NCBI GenBank assembly: GCA_030549335.1
Contig: CM060198.1
Location: 38,945,853-39,009,852, forward strand
DNA from: Pontederia crassipes
Taxonomy: Eukaryota > Streptophyta > Magnoliopsida > Commelinales > Pontederiaceae
Length of the DNA stretch: 64,000 bases
Direction of reading: 5' to 3'
Below are positions 1 through 13,759 of this stretch, one piece after another (positions within the stretch are counted from its first letter, which is position 1; every line of letters starts with the position of its first letter). A program made the position numbers and the translations under genes. The notes below the pieces were generated by a model that was not told the origin of the DNA, did no database searches, and saw nothing but the letters and a program-made list of their open reading frames with translations.

Positions 1-298
1 ATTACAACCTTTGGGTATCCGAAGAGGTGATAGATCCTTAGAACTTTAACTCTATTTCCAACCGAAGTTGAACCGTTACAATCAATGATAAAGCTCTTGG
101 GGATTAGACTCTTAGAGTAAGGTACAAACCACTAAGTTATAGATACTTATTACAACCTTTGGGTATCCGAAGAGGTGATAGATCCTTAGAACTTTAACTC
201 TATTTCCAATCGAAGTTGAACCGTTACAATCAATGATGAAGCTCTTGGGGATTAGAGTCTTAGAGTAAGGTTCAAACCACTAAGTTATAGAAACTTAT

Positions 299-3200
299 TA
301 CAACCTTTGGGTATCCTAAGAGGTGATAGATCCTTAGAACTTTAACTCTATTTCCAATCGAAGTTGAACAGTTACAATCAATGATAAAGCTCTTGGGAAT
401 TAGAGTCTTAGAGTAAGGTTCAAACCACTAAGTTATAGATACTTATTACAACCTTTGGGTATCCCAAGACGTGATAGATCCTAAGAACTTTAACTCTATT
501 TCCAACCGAAGCTGAACCGTTACAATCAACGATAAAGCTCTTGGGGATTAGACTCTTAGAGTAAGGTTGAAACCACTAAGTTATAGATACTTATTACAAC
601 CTTTGGGTATCCCAAGAGGTGATAGATCCTTTGAACTTTAACTCTATTTCCAACCGAAGTTGAACCGTTACAATCAATGATAAAGCTCTTGGGGATTAGA
701 GTCTTAGAGTAAGGTTCAAAGCTCTAAGTTATAGATACTTATTACTACCTTTGGGTATCCCAAGAGGTGATAGATCCTTAGAACTTTAACTCTATTTCCA
801 ACCGAAGCTGAACCGTTACAATCAACGATAAAGCTCTTGGGGATTAGAGTCTTAGAGTATGGTTCAAATCACTAAGTTATAGATACTTATTACAACCTTT
901 GGGTATCCGAAGAGGTGATAGATCCTTAGAACTTTAACTCTATTTCAACGGAAGTTGAACCGTTACAATCAATGATAAAGCTCTTGGGGATTAGACTCTT
1001 AGAGTAAGGTTCAAACCACAAAGTTTTAGATATTTATTACAACCTTTGGGTATCCTAAGAGGTGATAGATCCTTAGAACTTTAACTCTATTTCCAACCAA
1101 AGTTGAACCGTTACAATCAATGATAAAGCTCTTGGGCATTAGAGTCTTAGAGTAAGGTTCAAACCACTAAGTTATACATACTTATTACAACCTTTGGGTA
1201 TCCTAAGAGGTGATAGATCCTCAGAACTATAACTCTATTTCCAACCGAAGTTGAACCGTTACAATCAATGATAATGCTCTTGGGGAATAGAGTCATGGAG
1301 TATGGTTCAAATCTCTAAGTTATAGATACTTATTACAACCTTTGGGTATCCAAAGAGGTGATAGATCCTTAGAACTTTAACTCTATTTCCAATCGAAGTT
1401 GAACAGTTACAATCAATGATAAAGCTCTTGGGAGTAAGAGTCTTAGAGTAAGGTTCAAACTACTAAGTTATAGATACTTATTACTACCTTTGGGTATCCC
1501 AAGAGGTGATAGATCCTAAGAACTTTAACTCTATTTCCAACCGAAGCTGAACCGTTACAATCAACGATAAAGCTCTTGGGGATTAGAGTCTTAGAGTATG
1601 GTTCAAACCATGAAGTTATAGATACTTATTACAACCTTTGGGTATCCGAAGAGGTGATAGATCCTTAGAACTTTAACTCTATTTCCAACCGAAGTTGAAC
1701 CGTTACAATCAATGATAAAGCTCTTGGGGATTAGACTCTTAGAGTAAGGTACAAACCACTAAGTTATAGATACTTATTACAACCTTTGGGTATCCTAAGA
1801 GGTGATAGATCCTTAGAACTTTAACTCTATTTCCAACCGAAGTTGAACCGTTACAATCAATGATAATGCTCTTGGGGAATAGAGTCATAGAGTATGGTTC
1901 AAATCTCTAAGTTATAGATACTTATTACAACCTTTGGGTATCCAAAGAGGTGATAGATCCTTAGAACTTTAACTCTATTTCCAATCGAAGTTGAACAGTT
2001 ACAATCAATGATAAAGCTCTTGGGAATTAGAGTCTTAGAGTAAGGTTCAAACCACTAAGTTATAGATACTTATTACTACCTTTGGGTATCCCAAGAGGTG
2101 ATAGATCCTTAGAACTTTAACTCTATTTGCAACCGAAGTTGAACCGTTACAATCAATGATAAAGCTCTTGGGGATTAGACTCTTAGAGTAAGGTTCAAAC
2201 CACTAAATTATAGATACTTATTACAACTTTTGGGTATCCCAAGAGGTGATAGATTCTTGGAACTTTAACTCTATTTCCGATCGAAGTTGAACCGTTACAA
2301 TCAATGATAAAGCTCTTGGGGATTAGAGTCTTAGAGTAAGGTTCAAACCACTAAGTTATACATACTTATTACAACCTTTGGGTATCCTAAGAGGTGATAG
2401 ATCCTTAGAACTTTAACTCTATTTCCAACCGAAGTTGAACCGTTACAATCAATGATAATGCTCTTGGGGATTAGAGTCTTAGAGTAAGGTTCAAACCACT
2501 TAGTTATAGATACTTATTACTACCTTTGGGTATCCCAAGAGGTGATAGATCCTTAGAACTTTAACTCTATTTCCAACCGAAGCTGAACCGTTACAATCAA
2601 CGATAAAGCTCTTGGGGATTAGAGTCTTAGAGTATGGTTCAAACCACTAAGTTATAGATACTTATTACAACCTTTGGGTATCCGAAGAGGAGATAGATCC
2701 TTAGAACTTTAACTCTATTTCCAATCGAAGTTGAACCGTTACAATCAATGATAAAGCTCTTGGGGATTAGACTCTTAGAGTAACGTTTAGACCACTAAGT
2801 TATAGATACTTATTACAACCTTTGGGTATCCTAAGAGGTCATAGATCCTTAGAACTTTAACTCTATTTCCAACCGAAGTTGAACCGTTACAATCAATGAT
2901 AAAGCTCTTGGGGATTAGAGTCTTAGAGTAAGGTTCAAACCACTAAGTTATACATACTTATTACAACCTTTGGGTATCCTAAGAGGTGATAGATCCTTAG
3001 AACTATAACTCTATTTCCAATCGAAGTTGAACCGTTACAATCAATGATAATGCTCTTGGGGAATAGAGTCATAGAGTAAGGTTCAAATCTCTAAGTTATA
3101 GATACTTATTACAACCTTTGGGTATCCAAAGAGGTGATAGATCCTTAGAACTTTAACTCTATTTCCAATCGAAGTTGAACAGTTACAATCAATGATAAAG

Positions 3201-6200
3201 CTCTTGGGGATTAGAGTCTTAGAGTAAGGTTCAAACCACTTAGTTATAGATACTTATTACTACCTTTGGGTATCCCAAGAGGTGATAGATCCTTAGAACA
3301 TTAACTCTATTTCCAACCGAAGCTGAACCGTTACAATCAACGATAAAGCTCTTGGGGATTAGACTCTTAGAGTAAGGTTGAAACCACTAAGTTATAGATA
3401 CTTATTACAACCTTTGGGTATCCCAAAAGGTGATAGATCCTTTGAACTTTAACTCTATTTCCAACCGAAGTTGAACCGTTACAATCAATGATAAAGCTCT
3501 TGGGGATTAGAGTCTTAGAGTAAGGTTCAAAGCTCTAAGTTATAGATACTTATTACAACCTTTGTGTATCCCAAGAGGTGATAGATCCTTAGAACTTTAA
3601 CTCTATTTTCAACCGAAGTTGAACCGTTACAATCAATGATAAAGCTCTTGGGGATTAGTGTCTTAGAGTAAGGTTCAAACCACTAAGTTATAGATACTTA
3701 TTACTACCTTTGGGTATCCCAAGAGTTGATAGATCCTTAGAACTTTAACTCTATTTCCAACCGAAGCAGAACCGTTACAATCAACGATAAAGCTCTTGGG
3801 GATTAGAGTCTTAGAGTATGGTTCAAACCACTAAGTTATAGATACTTATTACAACCTTTGGGTATCCGAAGAGGTGATAGATCCTTAGAACTTTAACTCT
3901 ATTTCCAACCGAAGTTGAACCGTTACAATCAATGATAAAGCTCTTGGGGATTAGACTCTTAGAGTAAGGTCCAAACCACTAAGTTATAGATACTTATTAC
4001 AACCTTTGGGTATCCTAAGAGGTGATAGATCCTTAGAACTTTAACTCTATTTCCAACCGAAGTTGAACCGTTACAATCAATGATAATGCTCTTGGGGAAT
4101 AGAGTCATAGAGTATGGTTCAAATCTCTAAGTTATAGATACTTATTACAACCTTTGGGTATCCAAAGAGGTGATAGATCCTTAGAACTTTAACTCTATTT
4201 CCAATCGAAGTTGAACAGTTACAATCAATGATAAAGCTCTTGGGAATTAGAGTCTTAGAGTAAGGTTCAAAGCTCTAAGTTATAGATACTTATTACTACC
4301 TTTGGGTATCCCAAGAGGTGATAGACCCTAAGAACTTTAACTCTATTTCCAATCGAAGTTGAACAGTTACAACAATGAAAAAGCTCTTGGGAATTAGAGT
4401 CTTAGAGTAAGGTTCAAACCACTAAGTTATAGATACTTATTACTCTACCTTTGGGTATCCCAAGAGGTGATAGATCCTTAGAACTTTAACTCTATTTGCA
4501 ACCGAAGTTGAACCATTACAATCAATGATAAAGCTCTTGGGGATTAGAGTCTTAGAGTAAGGTTCAAACCACTAAGTTATACATACTTATTACAACTTTT
4601 GGGTATCCCAAGAGGTGATAGATTCTTGGAACTTTAACTCTATTTCCAACCGAAGTTGAACCGTTACAATCAATGATAAAGCTCTTGGGGATTAGAGTCT
4701 TAGAGTAAGGTTCAAACCACTAAGTTATACATACTTATTACAACCTTTGGGTATCCTAAGAGGTGATAGATCCTTAGAACTTTAACTCTATTTCCAACCG
4801 AAGTTGAACTGTTACAATCAATGATAATGCTCTTGGGGATTAGAGTCTTAGAGTAAGGTTCAAACCACTTAGTTATAGATACTTATTACAACCTTTGGGT
4901 ATCCGAAGAGGTGATAGATCCTTAGAACTTTAACTCTATTTCCAACCGAAGCTGAACCGTTACAATCAACGATAAAGCTCTTGGGGATTAGAGTCTTAGA
5001 GTATGGTTCAAACCACTAAGTTATAGATACTTATTACAACCTTTGGGTATCCGAAGAGGTGATAGATCCTTAGAACTTTAACTCTATTTCCAATCGAAGT
5101 TGAACAGTTACAATCAATGATAAAGCTCTTGGGAATTAGAGTCTTAGAGTAAGGTTCAAACCACTAAGTTATAGATACTTATTACAACCTTTGGGTATCC
5201 TAAGAGGTGATAGATCCTTAGAACTTTAACTCTATTTCCAACCGAAGTTGAACCGTTACAATCAATGATAAAGCTCTTGGGGATTAGAGTCTTAGAGTAA
5301 GGTTCAAACCACTAAGTTATACATACTTATTACAACCTTTGGGTATCCTAAGAGGTGATAGATCCTTAGAACTATAACTCGATTTCCAATCGAAGTTGAA
5401 CGGTTACAATCAATGATAATGCTCTTGGGGAATAGAGTCATAGAGTAAGGTTCAAATCTCTAAGTTATAGATACTTATTACAACCTTTGGGTATCCTAAG
5501 AGGTGATAGATCCTTAGAACTTTAACTCTATTTCCAATCGAAGTTGAACAGTTACAATCAATGATAAAGCTCTTGGGAATTAGAGTCTTAGAGTAAGGTT
5601 CAAACCACTAAGTTATAGATACTTATTACAACCTTTGGGTATCCCAAGACGTGATAGATCCTAAGAACTTTAACTCTATTTCCAACCGAAGCTGAACCGT
5701 TACAATCAACGATAAAGCTCTTGGGGATTAGACTCTTAGAGTAAGGTTGAAACCACTAAGTTATAGATACTTATTACAACCTTTGGGTATCCCAAGAGGT
5801 GATAGATCCTTTGAACTTTAACTCTATTTCCAACCGAAGTTGAACCGTTACAATCAATGATAAAGCTCTTGGGGATTAGAGTCTTAGAGTAAGGTTCAAA
5901 GCTCTAAGTTATAGATACTTATTACTACCTTTGGGTATCCCAAGAGGTGATAGATCCTTAGAACTTTAACTCTATTTCCAACCGAAGCTGAACCGTTACA
6001 ATCAACGATAAAGCTCTTGGGGATTAGAGTCTTAGAGTATGGTTCAAATCACTAAGTTATAGATACTTATTACAACCTTTGGGTATCCGAAGAGGTGATA
6101 GATCCTTAGAACTTTAACTCTATTTCAACGGAAGTTGAACCGTTACAATCAATGATAAAGCTCTTGGGGATTAGACTCTTAGAGTAAGGTTCAAACCACA

Positions 6201-9200
6201 AAGTTTTAGATACTTATTACAACCTTTGGGTATCCTAAGAGGTGATAGATCCTTAGAACTTTAACTCTATTTCCAACCAAAGTTGAACCGTTACAATCAA
6301 TGATAAAGCTCTTGGGCATTAGAGTCTTAGAGTAAGGTTCAAACCACTAAGTTATACATACTTATTACAACCTTTGGGTATCCTAAGAGGTGATAGATCC
6401 TCAGAACTATAACTCTATTTCCAACCGAAGTTGAACCGTTACAATCAATGATAATGCTCTTGGGGAATAGAGTCATGGAGTATGGTTCAAATCTCTAAGT
6501 TATAGATACTTATTACAACCTTTGGGTATCCAAAGAGGTGATAGATCCTTAGAACTTTAACTCTATTTCCAATCGAAGTTGAACAGTTACAATCAATGAT
6601 AAAGCTCTTGGGAATAAGAGTCTTAGAGTAAGGTTCAAACTACTAAGTTATAGATACTTATTACTACCTTTGGGTATCCCAAGAGGTGATAGATCCTAAG
6701 AACTTTAACTCTATTTCCAACCGAAGCTGAACCGTTACAATCAACGATAAAGCTCTTGGGGATTAGAGTCTTAGAGTATGGTTCAAACCATGAAGTTATA
6801 GATACTTATTACAACCTTTGGGTATCCGAAGAGGTGATAGATCCTTAGAACTTTAACTCTATTTCCAACCGAAGTTGAACCGTTACAATCAATGATAAAG
6901 CTCTTGGGGATTAGACTCTTAGAGTAAGGTACAAACCACTAAGTTATAGATACTTATTACAACCTTTGGGTATCCTAAGAGGTGATAGATCCTTAGAACT
7001 TTAACTCTATTTCCAACCGAAGTTGAACCGTTACAATCAATGATAATGCTCTTGGGGAATAGAGTCATAGAGTATGGTTCAAATCTCTAAGTTATAGATA
7101 CTTATTACAACCTTTGGGTATCCAAAGAGGTGATAGATCCTTAGAACTTTAACTCTATTTCCAATCGAAGTTGAACCGTTACAATCAATGATAAAGCTCT
7201 TGGGGATTAGAGTCTTAGAGTAAGGTTCAAACCACTAAGTTATACATACTTATTACAACCTTTGGGTATCCTAAGAGGTGATAGATCCTTAGAACTTTAA
7301 CTCTATTTCCAACCGAAGTTGAACCGTTACAATCAATGATAATGCTCTTGGGGATTAGAGTCTTAGAGTAAGGTTCAAACCACTTAGTTATAGATACTTA
7401 TTACTACCTTTGGGTATCCCAAGAGGTGATAGATCCTTAGAACTTTAACTCTATTTCCAACCGAAGCTGAACCGTTACAATCAACGATAAAGCTCTTGGG
7501 GATTCGAGTCTTAGAGTATGGTTCAAACCACTAAGTTATAGATACTTATTACAACCTTTGGGTATCCGAAGAGGAGATAGATCCTTAGAACTTTAACTCT
7601 ATTTCCAATCGAAGTTGAACCGTTACAATCAATGATAAAGCTCTTGGGGATTAGACTCTTAGAGTAACGTTCAGACCACTAAGTTATAGATACTTATTAC
7701 AACCTTTGGGTATCCTAAGAGGTGATAGATCCTTAGAACTTTAACTCTATTTCCAACCGAAGTTGAACCGTTACAATCAATGATAAAGCTCTTGGGGATT
7801 AGAGTCTTAGAGTAAGGTTCAAACCACTAAGTTATACATACTTATTACAACCTTTGGGTATCCTAAGAGGTGATAGATCCTTAGAACTATAACTCTATTT
7901 CCAATCGAAGTTGAACCGTTACAATCAATGATAATGCTCTTGGGGAATAGAGTCATAGAGTAAGGTTCAAATCTCTAAGTTATAGATACTTATTACAACC
8001 TTTGGGTATCCAAAGAGGTGATAGATCCTTAGAACTTTAACTCTATTTCCAATCGAAGTTGAACAGTTACAATCAATGATAAAGCTCTTGGGGATTAGAG
8101 TCTTAGAGTAAGGTTCAAACCACTTAGTTATAGATACTTATTACTACCTTTGGGTATCCCAAGAGGTGATAGATCCTTAGAACATTAACTCTATTTCCAA
8201 CCGAAGCTGAACCGTTACAATCAACGATAAAGCTCTTGGGGATTACACTCTTAGAGTAAGGTTGAAACCACTAAGTTATAGATACTTATTACAACTTTTG
8301 GGTATCCCAAAAGGTGATAGATCCTTTGAACTTTAACTCTATTTCCAACCGAAGTTGAACCGTTACAATCAATGATAAAGCTCTTGGGGATTAGAGTCTT
8401 AGAGTAAGGTTCAAAGCTCTAAGTTATAGATACTTATTACAACCTTTGTGTATCCCAAGAGGTGATAGATCCTTAGAACTTTAACTCTATTTTCAACCGA
8501 AGTTGAACCGTTACAATCAATGATAAAGCTCTTGGGGATTAGTGTCTTAGAGTAAGGTTCAAACCACTAAGTTATAGATACTTATTACTACCTTTGGGTA
8601 TCCCAAGAGTTGATAGATCCTTAGAACTTTAACTCTATTTCCAACCGAAGCAGAACCGTTACAATCAACGATAAAGCTCTTGGGGATTAGAGTCTTAGAG
8701 TATGGTTCAAACCACTAAGTTATAGATACTTATTACAACCTTTGGGTATCCGAAGAGGTGATAGATCCTTAGAACTTTAACTCTATTTCCAACCGAAGTT
8801 GAACCGTTACAATCAATGATAAAGCTCTTGGGGATTAGACTCTTAGAGTAAGGTCCAAACCACTAAGTTATAGATACTTATTACAACCTTTGGGTATCCT
8901 AAGAGGTGATAGATCCTTAGAACTTTAACTCTATTTCCAACCGAAGTTGAACCGTTACAATCAATGATAATGCTCTTGGGGAATAGAGTCATAGAGTATG
9001 GTTCAAATCTCTAAGTTATAGATACTTATTACAACCTTTGGGTATCCAAAGAGGTGATAGATCCTTAGAACTTTAACTCTATTTCCAATCGAAGTTGAAC
9101 AGTTACAATCAATGATAAAGCTCTTGGGAATTAGAGTCTTAGAGTAAGGTTCAAAGCTCTAAGTTATAGATACTTGTTACTACCTTTGGGTATCCCAAGA

Positions 9201-10362
9201 GGTGATAGACCCTAAGAACTTTAACTCTATTTCCAATCGAAGTTGAACAGTTACAACAATGAAAAAGCTCTTGGGAATTAGAGTCTTAGAGTAAGGTTCA
9301 AACCACTAAGTTATAGATACTTATTACTCTACCTTTGGGTATCCCAAGAGGTGATAGATCCTTAGAACTTTAACTCTATTTGCAACCGAAGTTGAACCGT
9401 TACAATCAATGATAAAGCTCTTGGGGATTAGAGTCTTAGAGTAAGGTTCAAACCACTAAGTTATACATACTTATTACAACTTTTGGGTATCCCAAGAGGT
9501 GATAGATTCTTGGAACTTTAACTCTATTTCCAACCGAAGTTGAACCGTTACAATCAATGATAAAGCTCTTGGGGATTAGAGTCTTAGAGTAAGGTTCAAA
9601 CCACTAAGTTATACATACTTATTACAACCTTTGGGTATCCTAAGAGGTGATAGATCCTTAGAACTTTAACTCTATTTCCAACCGAAGTTGAACTGTTACA
9701 ATCAATGATAATGCTCTTGGGGATTAGAGTCTTAGAGTAAGGTTCAAACCACTTAGTTATAGATACTTATTACAACCTTTGGGTATCCGAAGAGGTGATA
9801 GATCCTTAGAACTTTAACTCTATTTCCAACCGAAGCTGAACCGTTACAATCAACGATAAAGCTCTTGGGGATTAGAGTCTTAGAGTATGGTTCAAACCAC
9901 TAAGTTATAGATACTTATTACAACCTTTGGGTATCCGAAGAGGTGATAGATCCTTAGAACTTTAACTCTATTTCCAATCGAAGTTGAACCGTTACAATCA
10001 ATGATAAAGCTCTTGGGGATTAGACTCTTAGAGTAACGTTCAAACCACTAAGTTATAGATACTTATTACAACCTTTGGGTATCCTAAGAGGTGATAGATC
10101 CTTAGAACTTTAACTCTATTTCCAACCGAAGTTGAACCGTTACAATCAATGATAAAGCTCTTGGGGATTAGAGTCTTAGAGTAAGGTTCAAACCACTAAG
10201 TTATACATACTTATTACAACCTTTGGGTATCCTAAGAGGTGATAGATCCTTAGAACTATAACTCGATTTCCAATCGAAGTTGAACGGTTACAATCAATGA
10301 TAATGCTCTTGGGGAATAGAGTCATAGAGTAAGGTTCAAATCTCTAAGTTATAGATACTTAT
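299..10362 (+). repeat. Higher-order repeat A, two long copies (35 and 33 monomers)
   Basis: Copy A1 runs from about 299 to 5478 and A2 from 5479 to about 10362. Diagnostic variants recur at a fixed offset of 5180 bp (35 x 148): AAGACGTGATAG near 459 and 5639, a one-base loss in TTTCAACGG near 944 and 6124, and TTGGGCATTAG near 1134 and 6314. Past about 7160 the offset becomes 4884 bp (33 x 148), matched by GTAACGTTTAG/GTAACGTTCAG near 2780 and 7664, AACATTAACT near 3297 and 8181, GAAGCAGAACC near 3765 and 8649, and ACTCTACC near 4441 and 9325. A2 therefore lacks two monomers that A1 has at about 1990-2285. Sequence left of 299 does not continue the match, so the left edge of the duplication lies near there. 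The copies show few differences by eye, implying a recent duplication of a 5-kb segment. Confidence 0.87.
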
Positions 10363-13300
10363 TACAACCTTTGGGTATCCAAAGAGGTGATAGATCATTA
10401 GAACTTTAACTCTATTTCCAATCGAAGTTGAACAGTTACAATCAATGATAAAGCTCTTGGGAATTAGAGTCTTAGAGTAAGGTTCAAACCACTAAGTTAT
10501 AGATACTTATTACTACCTTTGGGTATCCCAAGACGTGATAGATCCTAAGAACTTTAACTCTATTTCCAATCGAAGCTGAACCGTTACAATCAACGATAAA
10601 GCTCTTGGGGATTAGACTCTTAGAGTAAGGTTGAAACCACTAAGTTATAGATACTTATTACAACCTTTGGGTATCCCAAGAGGTGATAGATTCTTTGAAC
10701 TTTAACTCTATTTCCAACCGAAGTTCAAACCGTTACAATCAATGATAAAGCTCTTGGGGATTAGAGTCTTAGAGTAAGGTTCAAAGCTCTAAGTTATAGA
10801 TACTTATTACAACCTTTGTGTATCCCAAGAGGTGATAGATCCTTAGAACTTTAACTCTATTTTCAACCGAAGTTGAACCGTTACAATCAATGATAAAGCT
10901 CTTGGGGATTAGTGTCTTAGAGTAAGGTTCAAACCACTAAGTTATAGATACTTATTACTACCTTTGGGTATCCCAAGAGGTGATAGATCCTTAGAACATT
11001 AACTCTATTTCCAACCGAAGCTGAACCGTTACAATCAACGATAAAGCTCTTGGGGATTAGACTCTTAGAGTAAGGTTGAAACCACTAAGTTATAGATACT
11101 TATTACAACCTTTGGGTATCCCAAAAGGTGATAGATCCTTTGAACTTTAACTCTATTTCCAACCGAAGTTGAACCGTTACAATCAATGATAAAGCTCTTG
11201 GGGATTAGAGTCTTAGAGTAAGGTTCAAAGCTCTAAGTTATAGATACTTATTACAACCTTTGTGTATCCCAAGAGGTGATAGATCCTTAGAACTTTAACT
11301 CTATTTTCAACCGAAGTTGAACCGTTACAATCAATGATAAAGCTCTTGGGGATTAGTGTCTTAGAGTAAGGTTCAAACCACTAAGTTATAGATACTTATT
11401 ACTACCTTTGGGTATCCCAAGAGTTGATAGATCCTTAGAACTTTAACTCTATTTCCAACCGAAGCAGAACCGTTACAATCAACGATAAAGCTCTTGGGGA
11501 TTAGAGTCTTAGAGTATGGTTCAAACCACTAAGTTATAGATACTTATTACAACCTTTGGGTATCCGAAGAGGTGATAGATCCTTAGAACTTTAACTCTAT
11601 TTCCAACCGAAGTTGAACCGTTACAATCAATGATAAAGCTCTTGGGGATTAGACTCTTAGAGTAAGGTCCAAACCACTAAGTTATAGATACTTATTACAA
11701 CCTTTGGGTATCCTAAGAGGTGATAGATCCTTAGAACTTTAACTCTATTTCCAACCGAAGTTGAACCGTTACAATCAATGATAATGCGCTTGGGGAATAG
11801 AGTCATAGAGTATGGTTCAAATCTCTAAGTTATAGATACTTATTACAACCTTTGGGTATCCAAAGAGGTGATAGATCCTTAGAACTTTAACTCTATTTCC
11901 AATCGAAGTTGAACAGTTACAATCAATGATAAAGCTCTTGGGAATTAGAGTCTTAGAGTAAGGTTCAAAGCTCTAAGTTATAGATACTTGTTACTACCTT
12001 TGGGTATCCCAAGAGGTGATAGACCCTAAGAACTTTAACTCTATTTCCAATCGAAGTTGAACAGTTACAACAATGAAAAAGCTCTTGGGAATTAGAGTCT
12101 TAGAGTAAGGTTCAAACCACTAAGTTATAGATACTTATTACTCTACCTTTGGGTATCCCAAGAGGTGATAGATCCTTAGAACTTTAACTCTATTTGCAAC
12201 CGAAGTTGAACCGTTACAATCAATGATAAAGCTCTTGGGGATTAGAGTCTTAGAGTAAGGTTCAAACCACTAAGTTATACATACTTATTACAACTTTTGG
12301 GTATCCCAAGAGGTGATAGATTCTTGGAACTTTAACTCTATTTCCAACCGAAGTTGAACCGTTACAATCAATGATAAAGCTCTTGGGGATTAGAGTCTTA
12401 GAGTAAGGTTCAAACCACTAAGTTATACATACTTATTACAACCTTTGGGTATCCTAAGAGGTGATAGATCCTTAGAACTTTAACTCTATTTCCAACCGAA
12501 GTTGAACTGTTACAATCAATGATAATGCTCTTGGGGATTAGAGTCTTAGAGTAAGGTTCAAACCACTTAGTTATAGATACTTATTACAACCTTTGGGTAT
12601 CCGAAGAGGTGATAGATCCTTAGAACTTTAACTCTATTTCCAACCGAAGCTGAACCGTTACAATCAACGATAAAGCTCTTGGGGATTAGAGTCTTAGAGT
12701 ATGGTTCAAACCACTAAGTTATAGATACTTATTACAACCTTTGGGTATCCGAAGAGGTGATAGATCCTTAGAACTTTAACTCTATTTCCAATCGAAGTTG
12801 AACCGTTACAATCAATGATAAAGCTCTTGGGGATTAGACTCTTAGAGTAACGTTCAAACCACTAAGTTATAGATACTTATTACAACCTTTGAGTATCCTA
12901 AGAGGTGATAGATCCTTAGAACTTTAACTCTATTTCCAACCGAAGTTGAACCGTTACAATCAATGATAAAGCTCTTGGGGATTAGAGTCTTAGAGTAAGG
13001 TTCAAACCACTAAGTTATACATACTTATTACAACCTTTGGGTATCCTAAGAGGTGATAGATCCTTAGAACTATAACTCGATTTCCAATCGAAGTTGAACG
13101 GTTACAATCAATGATAATGCTCTTGGGGAATAGAGTCATAGAGTAAGGTTCAAATCTCTAAGTTATAGATACTTATTACAACCTTTGGGTATCCAAAGAG
13201 GTGATAGATCATTAGAACTTTAACTCTATTTCCAATCGAAGTTGAACAGTTACAATCAATGATAAAGCTCTTGGGAATTAGAGTCTTAGAGTAAGGTTCA

Positions 13301-13759
13301 AACCACTAAGTTATAGATACTTATTACTACCTTTGGGTATCCCAAGACGTGATAGATCCTAAGAACTTTAACTCTATTTCCAATCGAAGCTGAACCGTTA
13401 CAATCAACGATAAAGCTCTTGGGGATTAGACTCTTAGAGTAAGGTTGAAACCACTAAGTTATAGATACTTATTACAACCTTTGGGTATCCCAAGAGGTGA
13501 TAGATTCTTTGAACTTTAACTCTATTTCCAACCGAAGTTCAAACCGTTACAATCAATGATAAAGCTCTTGGGGATTAGAGTCTTAGAGTAAGGTTCAAAG
13601 CTCTAAGTTATAGATACTTATTACAACCTTTGTGTATCCCAAGAGGTGATAGATCCTTAGAACTTTAACTCTATTTTCAACCGAAGTTGAACCGTTACAA
13701 TCAATGATAAAGCTCTTGGGGATTAGTGTCTTAGAGTAAGGTTCAAACCACTAAGTTAT
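8132..13759 (+). repeat. Higher-order repeat B, two adjacent copies of a 19-monomer unit
   Basis: B1 is about 8132-10945 and B2 about 10946-13759, at offset 2814 bp (19 x 148 plus 2). The extra 2 bp come from three visible indels inside the unit: CTCTACC (+2), ACAACAATG (-1) and GAAGTTCAAACC (+1). Shared rare markers include AACATTAAC (8181, 10995), CCCAAAAGG, GAAGCAGAACC (8649, 11463), ACAACAATGAAAAAG, ACTATAACTCGATT and AGATCATTAG. I saw only a handful of differences, such as GATTACACTC against GATTAGACTC near 8247/11061, and GCGCTTGG near 11787 and TTTGAGTATC near 12889 in B2 only. B1 overlaps the last part of A2, so B duplicated part of A after A itself had doubled. The match stops where B2 has AACTTTAAC in place of AACATTAAC near 13809. 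Confidence 0.87.
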
